NCBI GenBank assembly: GCA_964639525.1
Contig: CAZXDS010000006.1
Location: 1-35,945 of the forward strand
DNA length: 35,945 bases
Reading direction: 5' to 3'
Source of the DNA: CAZXDS01 sp964639525
GTDB lineage: Bacteria > Bacteroidota > Ignavibacteria > Ignavibacteriales > Melioribacteraceae
Under the pieces are notes generated by a model. The model saw only the letters and a list, made by a program, of their open reading frames with translations. It was not told where the DNA came from and did no database searches. Numbering within the stretch: position 1 is the stretch's first letter; each line of letters opens with the position of its first letter. Shown in pieces: positions 31,981 to 35,945 of this stretch. Made by a program: the position numbers and the translations under genes.

Positions 31981-32343
31981 TTAAAAATTTAAAAGTTCAT
32001 CATCCCTAATTAATAATAGAATTGAACTTTGAGGAATAATTACAAATTTTTGATTGTCAAGTTCAAGGTCTATTGCTTCCTTTCTCAAAAATAAAGCGAG
32101 GTCGCCTTCCTTAACTTGCAGCGGAATGTATTTTACATCGCTTTTTTCTTTCCACAGTTCATCATCACTTGGCGGTGAAACGGCATATCCGGGACCTGTT
32201 TTAACAATGTAACCGCTCTGAACTTTTTCTTTTTCGTTCACTCCCGGCGGTAAATATAAGCCGCTCGAAGTTTTGTTTGCATCTGCTTCAGGGCGCACAA
32301 GTACTTTGTCGCCAACAACAATTATTTTCGTAGTATCAACCAT
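31981..32343 (-). CDS. GroES-like co-chaperonin paralogue
   Basis: 120 aa GroES family. Core strands VGDKVLVRPEA, a mobile-loop region TSSGLYLPPGV then KEKVQSGYIVKTGPG, and VKEGDLALFLRKEA with the terminal VIIPQSSILLLI. Relative to classical GroES (about 95 aa) it has an insertion (SPPSDDELWKEKSDVKYIPL) and a C-terminal extension (RDDELLNF). No groEL is adjacent, which makes it a stand-alone paralogue rather than the housekeeping groES. It is divergent from the peroxiredoxin gene, with MITE copy B between. It may work with the main GroEL or another partner. Confidence 0.85.
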   Translation of the reverse strand: MVDTTKIIVVGDKVLVRPEADANKTSSGLYLPPGVNEKEKVQSGYIVKTGPGYAVSPPSDDELWKEKSDVKYIPLQVKEGDLALFLRKEAIDLELDNQKFVIIPQSSILLLIRDDELLNF

Positions 32344-32430
32344 TTAAATTACTTTTTAAATATTAAATTTCATTAAAAATAAATTTTACAATATGTAAAA
32401 TTACAAAGTAATAATTTGAATTGAAAACGG

Positions 32431-32438
32431 TAGTTTTG
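32431..32438. repeat. Left target-site duplication of MITE copy B
   Basis: TAGTTTTG directly precedes the element and is repeated exactly at 32775-32782. The preceding G also matches but doubles as the last base of the right end. Confidence 0.7.
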
Positions 32439-32580
32439 CAGCAATTCAGTGTTAAAATTAAAACCAATATCAATATCTACTTGCAGCATTGAATAAAAAT
32501 ATTTCGGCAAAGACCAAATCCGGCTTTCGACTGATTTTCCGGTTATTTTTTTCGAATAAAAATCGTAAAACCGACTTTCC

Positions 32581-32598
32581 TTAAAGAGTTCTGCGAAC
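32581..32598. repeat. 18-nt loop insert 1 in MITE copy B
   Basis: TTAAAGAGTTCTGCGAAC sits in the loop of AAACCGACT/AGTCGGTTT (32568-32576 and 32599-32607). It is absent from copy A, where the loop is TTCC. Its reverse complement matches the transposase insert at 126-143 closely (shared AGAGTTCTGCGA on the plus strand). Confidence 0.75.
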
Positions 32599-32682
32599 AG
32601 TCGGTTTATTTTTCAATGTTTTAAGACACTTAATTTTTTTACTGTGTTTCTAAGTCTTTTACATCTGCAAAGGAACAAACCG

Positions 32683-32700
32683 TTCATCGGACTCTGTGAG
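32683..32700. repeat. 18-nt loop insert 2 in MITE copy B
   Basis: TTCATCGGACTCTGTGAG sits in the loop of the second hairpin (AACAAACC at 32674-32681). It is absent from copy A, where the loop is GGAA. It is in the opposite orientation to insert 1 and matches TTCGCAGAACTCTGTGAG at 14 of 18 positions. Confidence 0.72.
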
Positions 32701-32926
32701 AAAGGTTTTCCGCCGCGGCAGACTACTTTAAAAATTTAATATTGAAAGTTACATTATTTGACTCTGAATCGCTGTAGTTTTGGATAGAATACTGCTGAAA
32801 TTACCATAAATTAAATTTATAACCATATTAACATTAATAATCAAGTTTAATTTGGATACCTTGTCTGAAATGAATATTTTTTGGAGAAGAAAATATTTTA
32901 ATAATTAATAATAAAGAGGTTTAACT

Positions 32927-33463
32927 ATGTTATCAATAGGCGACAAATTTCCTGAATTTAACAAAACGGCAGTTGTATCTTTAGAGGCAGGCAAAGAATT
33001 TGAAAATGTAAATTCGGAATCACACAAAAAAGACGGTAAATGGATGGTAATGTTTTGGTATCCGAAAGATTTTACTTTTGTTTGCCCAACAGAAATTTCA
33101 GAATTCAATCATCAATATGAAAACTTTGTAAACAATAACGCAGCTCTATATGGTGCGTCAACTGATTCAGAATACGTGCATCTTGCTTGGAGAAACGATC
33201 ACGCAGACTTAAAAGGTTTGAAATTTCCTTTAATTGCTGATACTTCAAAATCTCTTGCTGAAGAACTCGGCATTCTTGAAGCCAATGAAAAAGTTGCATA
33301 CCGTGCTACTTTTATTGTAGATCCGGAAGGAATTATCAAATGGATTAACATTAACGATTTGGGCACCGGAAGAAATGTAAACGAAGTTATTCGTGCATTG
33401 GAAGCGTTGCAGGCGCCCGGCTTAACTCCTTGTAATTGGGAACCTGGACAAGCAACATTATAA
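32927..33463 (+). CDS. Two-Cys peroxiredoxin (AhpC/Prx1 type)
   Basis: 178 aa. Peroxidatic Cys53 in DFTFVCPTEISEF and resolving Cys169 near the end (LTPCNWEPGQATL). It reduces H2O2, alkyl hydroperoxides or peroxynitrite in the cytoplasm with thioredoxin or AhpF-type electron donors. The protein stops right after GQATL, so the C-terminal tail helix that follows this point in E. coli AhpC is missing, a feature linked to reduced sensitivity to over-oxidation. AGAGG precedes the ATG. A terminator follows at 33487, so it is probably monocistronic. No ahpF is adjacent. Confidence 0.93.
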   Translation: MLSIGDKFPEFNKTAVVSLEAGKEFENVNSESHKKDGKWMVMFWYPKDFTFVCPTEISEFNHQYENFVNNNAALYGASTDSEYVHLAWRNDHADLKGLKFPLIADTSKSLAEELGILEANEKVAYRATFIVDPEGIIKWININDLGTGRNVNEVIRALEALQAPGLTPCNWEPGQATL

Positions 33464-33486
33464 AATTATTTTAATTAATTTTACGA

Positions 33487-33522
33487 GGGTTAATCCAATC
33501 ATATTTGGTTAACCCTTTTTTA
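33487..33522 (+). terminator. Rho-independent terminator of the peroxiredoxin gene
   Basis: GGGTTAA (33487-33493) pairs with TTAACCC (33509-33515), followed by a run of T residues. It lies 24 nt after the stop codon. Confidence 0.8.
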
Positions 33523-33551
33523 TTTTTAAAATTAAAAAAACGAGACATAAA

Positions 33552-34160
33552 ATGAGAGACCGATGGAATGAACGATTTAGAAGTAAAGAGTATTTTTACG
33601 GAATTGAGCCTAATACTTTTGTAAAAGAACAACTCCAAAAACTTAAACCCGGTAGAATTCTTTTTCTTGCTGAAGGCGAAGGCAGGAACTCTGTTTATGC
33701 CGCAAAATTAGGTTGGAAAGTTGATGCTGTTGATTTTAGTACTGCAGGTAAAGAGAAAGCAGAGCAACTTGCAAAAGCGAATAATGTTAAAATCAATTAT
33801 GTAGTTAGCGATTTGAAAGACTTTGTTTTTAAGGAAAATTATTACGATGCTGTTGTGAATATTTTTTTTCATACCACAGAAGATTCACGAATTTCTATTC
33901 ATAACAAAGTAAAAGATTCGTTAAAAATCGGCGGGTTATATATATTTGAAGCATTTGATAAAGATCAAATAAACCGTAATACAGGCGGACCAAAAGACAA
34001 AAGTCTTCTTTATTCACTTGAAGAAATTAATAGCGATTTTGAAGATATTAATTTTATTCATTTCAGCAAAGATGAAGTTAAGTTAAGCGAAGGTTCCGGT
34101 CATGAAGGAATTGGGATTGTAATTAGATTTGTTGGACAAAAACCGAAGGACCAAATTTAA
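33552..34160 (+). CDS. Class I SAM-dependent methyltransferase, TehB/thiopurine-type
   Basis: 202 aa. Motif I ILFLAEGEGRNSVYAAKLG (about 35-53), acidic motif II VDAVDFS, motif III region LKDFVFKENYYDAVVN and IGGLYIFEAF. The opening RDRWNERFRSKEYFYGIEPN is typical of TehB-like small methyltransferases that act on tellurite, thiols or small molecules. Cytoplasmic. The gene ends 4 nt before a META-domain lipoprotein, with which it is probably co-transcribed. Substrate not assignable. Confidence 0.85.
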   Translation: MRDRWNERFRSKEYFYGIEPNTFVKEQLQKLKPGRILFLAEGEGRNSVYAAKLGWKVDAVDFSTAGKEKAEQLAKANNVKINYVVSDLKDFVFKENYYDAVVNIFFHTTEDSRISIHNKVKDSLKIGGLYIFEAFDKDQINRNTGGPKDKSLLYSLEEINSDFEDINFIHFSKDEVKLSEGSGHEGIGIVIRFVGQKPKDQI

Positions 34161-34164
34161 TAGA

Positions 34165-34581
34165 ATGAGAAATAAATTTTATTATTGCTTAACCGGTTTA
34201 CTTCTTTTAATTGGCTGTGGAAACTACACTGTTGATACTCGTATCAACGATATTTGGGTAGTAGAAAAATTGAACGGGAAAGAAATTAATAGAAAATTAT
34301 TTTCCAAAAGACGACCTTATTTTGAATTACATTTAAGAGATAAAACCATACTGGGGTTTTTGGGCTGTAATCAATTTAGCGGCAAATTTAAACTTGATGA
34401 AAAATCTCTAACAATTGAAAACGACATTGTACTTACCAGATTGAGTTGTGGAAACCTACAATTTGAAAATGACTTAATTAAATCAATTTTAGCAATTAAA
34501 TTCCAATATAAAATTAAAAGTGGAAAGCTTTTACTTTTACGAGACGGGCATATAATACTTCAAGCACAAAAAACAGATTAG
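34165..34581 (+). CDS. META-domain lipoprotein (HslJ-like)
   Basis: 138 aa from the ATG at 34165, chosen because it gives a clean lipoprotein signal (MRNKFYYCLTGLLLLIGC, lipobox LIGC); the frame runs upstream into the methyltransferase gene. The mature part is a META/HslJ domain: IWVVEKLNGKEI, YFELHLRDKTILGFLGCNQFSG, LTIENDIVLTRLSC. HslJ relatives are envelope proteins linked to heat and novobiocin resistance. It forms a two-gene unit with the methyltransferase and ends at a bidirectional terminator. Confidence 0.82.
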   Translation: MRNKFYYCLTGLLLLIGCGNYTVDTRINDIWVVEKLNGKEINRKLFSKRRPYFELHLRDKTILGFLGCNQFSGKFKLDEKSLTIENDIVLTRLSCGNLQFENDLIKSILAIKFQYKIKSGKLLLLRDGHIILQAQKTD

Positions 34582-34599
34582 TTTTTTTGTTATGCAAAA

Positions 34600-34625
34600 A
34601 AAAGTCCGACTAAAGCCGGACTTTT
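34600..34625. terminator. Bidirectional terminator between convergent genes
   Basis: AAAAGTCCG (34600-34608) and CGGACTTTT (34617-34625) form a perfect 9-bp stem with an 8-nt loop and A/T runs on both sides. It serves the META lipoprotein (plus) and the flavoprotein (minus). Confidence 0.85.
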
Positions 34626-34652
34626 AGTAAATATTAAATATTTTATTATCTA

Positions 34653-35639
34653 CTATTTCTGACTTCCAAAGTGTTTCATAAATTGAACTCTTTCAAAAAG
34701 TGCGGGATCTTTTACATTTCCGTAACTTAATTTACCGCGAAAATCATTAAGTGATTCGTAACCCTTTTTGTTCATCCATGTTGTAAGATCGCTTAACATT
34801 TTCCCGATAACTTCCGGACCATTTTTGTAAAGTGTTGATGCAATCTGCACAGCAGTGGCACCGGCAAGCAATTGTTTAATTACTCCTGTTCCATCGTGAA
34901 CACCGGTTGATGCAACCAAATCACACTTAACTCTATTGGAGAGCATTGCAATCCAGCGGAGAGACAATGAAATATCCTGCGGATTGCTGAACACATAAGT
35001 TGAAGTAACCTTTTCATTTTCAATATCAAAGTCAGGTGCAAAAAATTTGTTGAACAAAACTAAACCCTGTATTCCCGTTTCCGAAAGTTTAACTGCTGTT
35101 GTTGCCAAGTTTGAAAAATAATGACTGATTTTTAACGTAACAGGAACATTTATTTCGTTCAGTACTTTATCAACAATACTGTAATACAATTTTTCATTTT
35201 CCTCGCATGAACGGTTAAAATCCGAAGGAAGCAGGAACATGTTCAATTCAAGGGCATCGACCCCGACACCTTCCATCTTCTTCGCGAAATAAATCCACTC
35301 GTGATCACTCATGCAATTTATACTTCCGATTACCGGAATGTTAACTTCTCTTTTTAATTCAAGAAGTAAATCAAGATAATCTCCGACATTTGTTTGTTTA
35401 ACTTTTGCATCAAAGTAATCGAACAAGCCTTCATCATATCCGTTTTTAATTGCGTCCGCAATTACGTGTTCTGATTCGAGAGTAATTTCTTCCTCAAAAA
35501 TTGATCTTAAAACTACAGCACCAATTCCGTTTTTTTCGAGATTTTTTATGCTTTCAACATTATCCGTTAAAGTAGAACTCGAAGCAATAATCGGATTCTT
35601 TAATTTCATTCCTAAATATGTAGTTGATAAATCTGCCAT
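34653..35639 (-). CDS. Dihydroorotate-dehydrogenase-like flavoprotein
   Basis: 328 aa TIM-barrel FMN protein of the DHODH superfamily: STTYLGMKLKNPIIASSSTL at the N-terminus, LKISHYFSN, GLVLFNKF and the phosphate-binding VASTGVHDGTGVIKQLLAGA. The NxSCPN catalytic loop of true class 1 DHODH is replaced by LELNMFLLPSD, with no Cys or Ser base at the usual place, so it is probably not a pyrimidine-pathway DHODH. It has no fused ferredoxin domain. The gene downstream encodes a GltD-like NAD(P)/FAD oxidoreductase, suggesting a two-subunit oxidoreductase comparable to PreA/PreT. Substrate unknown. Confidence 0.85.
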   Translation of the reverse strand: MADLSTTYLGMKLKNPIIASSSTLTDNVESIKNLEKNGIGAVVLRSIFEEEITLESEHVIADAIKNGYDEGLFDYFDAKVKQTNVGDYLDLLLELKREVNIPVIGSINCMSDHEWIYFAKKMEGVGVDALELNMFLLPSDFNRSCEENEKLYYSIVDKVLNEINVPVTLKISHYFSNLATTAVKLSETGIQGLVLFNKFFAPDFDIENEKVTSTYVFSNPQDISLSLRWIAMLSNRVKCDLVASTGVHDGTGVIKQLLAGATAVQIASTLYKNGPEVIGKMLSDLTTWMNKKGYESLNDFRGKLSYGNVKDPALFERVQFMKHFGSQK

Positions 35640-35744
35640 TTTATTTCCCTATAGTAAACTAAAATTTATTTTTATATTGAAAACTTAGTTTAATTTTTAT
35701 TATTATTCCAAATTATAAGAGAATAACAATTTAATTTTTAAGAG

Positions 35745-35945
35745 TTAATTTTCTTCTTTCATAATTAATTTTTCAATTCCTTTCACGGCACGGTAACCGT
35801 CGGCAACAGCACTGATAGCATCGGCACGTCTGTTTGCAATATCACCGCAGGCAAATAACCACGGTAAACCGGTTTGCTGCTCTTCATTTACAATAATTCG
35901 TCCTCGTTCAATTTTTATCTGATCTTTAATATTTTCCGGTATAAA
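35745..35945 (-). CDS. GltD-like NAD(P)/FAD oxidoreductase, C-terminal 66 aa (cut by edge)
   Basis: The minus strand from the right edge is open and in frame down to a TAA at 35745. The conserved part is TGLPWLFACGDIANRRADAI, the FAD-binding ACGD segment of glutamate-synthase small-subunit / PreT-type reductases, then ISAVADGYRAVKGIEKLI, the terminal helix. The start of the gene lies beyond the window. It is convergent with nothing and is separated from the flavoprotein start by about 105 nt, with the flavoprotein gene downstream of it on the same strand. Electron transfer from NAD(P)H to that flavoprotein is plausible. Confidence 0.8.
   Translation of the reverse strand, partial: FIPENIKDQIKIERGRIIVNEEQQTGLPWLFACGDIANRRADAISAVADGYRAVKGIEKLIMKEEN

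Larger units (their letters stand above)
32439..32774. mobile_element. MITE-like repeat, copy B (with loop insertions)
   Basis: Homologous to 13539-13797. Begins CAGCAATTCAG and ends CTGAATCGCTG, imperfect terminal inverted repeats, flanked by 8-bp direct repeats. Both internal hairpins are present but their 4-nt loops have become 22 nt through 18-nt inserts (32581-32598, 32683-32700). A GC-rich palindromic insert lies at about 32709-32722 and there is one further length difference near 32504-32536. It occupies most of the 583-bp divergent gap between the GroES-like and peroxiredoxin genes. I see nothing else in 32344-32430 or 32783-32926 beyond likely promoter DNA. Confidence 0.8.

Overview
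The window is low-GC DNA from a bacterium that most resembles the Bacteroidota/Ignavibacteria group. Evidence for this: an Oar-type TonB-dependent receptor, a reg_prop (Y_Y_Y) histidine kinase, a UpxY-like NusG paralogue, TAnnTTTG-type -7 boxes, frequent TTG/GTG starts with weak Shine-Dalgarno sequences, and many small outer-membrane or lipoprotein genes. No rRNA, tRNA or CRISPR array was seen. The exact lineage is an inference.

Layout. (1) 1-302: 5'-truncated IS4-type transposase remnant running off the left edge. (2) 524-11157: a surface-sensing and hydrolysis locus. It holds a periplasmic-propeller histidine kinase and a LuxR-type response regulator, a convergent TonB-dependent receptor, then, across a palindromic intergenic region, a tiny HTH-only LuxR protein followed by three secreted or lipid-anchored hydrolases (beta-lactamase-fold, C45 autoproteolytic amidohydrolase, beta-lactamase-fold). 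(3) 11297-11901: an internally deleted IS1182-like element with both terminal inverted repeats. (4) 12165-13412: octaheme HAO-like cytochrome c. (5) 13507-13829: a MITE-like repeat with a long flanking duplication. (6) 13841-18249: acidic triple-repeat secreted protein, divergent from a histidine kinase/OmpR regulator pair and a TSGGDI beta-solenoid protein. (7) 18258-21554: MOP-superfamily transporter, Cys-cluster protein and Omp85-like barrel. (8) 21629-22683: queE-queD of 7-deazaguanine/queuosine synthesis. (9) 22695-23202: BrnT/BrnA toxin-antitoxin pair with a perfect palindrome just upstream. (10) 23309-32343: a long minus-strand run: membrane-anchored reductive-dehalogenase-like Fe-S protein, sirtuin, TPR protein, YhaM-like exonuclease, NusG paralogue, PAS/kinase/receiver hybrid, rhomboid protease, M2/M3-type metallopeptidase, GroES-like protein. 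(11) 32431-32782: second MITE copy with an 8-bp target duplication. (12) 32927-34581: peroxiredoxin, methyltransferase, META-domain lipoprotein. (13) 34653-35945: dihydroorotate-dehydrogenase-like flavoprotein and the C-terminus of a GltD-like oxidoreductase cut by the window edge.

The most unusual observations are structural. The two MITE copies differ by 18-nt inserts placed exactly in both hairpin loops of one copy. A related 18-nt sequence sits in frame inside the IS4-type transposase remnant, which suggests a very short dispersed inserting element. The most interesting gene set is the HTH-only LuxR protein plus three-hydrolase cluster facing a TonB receptor and a paralogous two-component regulator.
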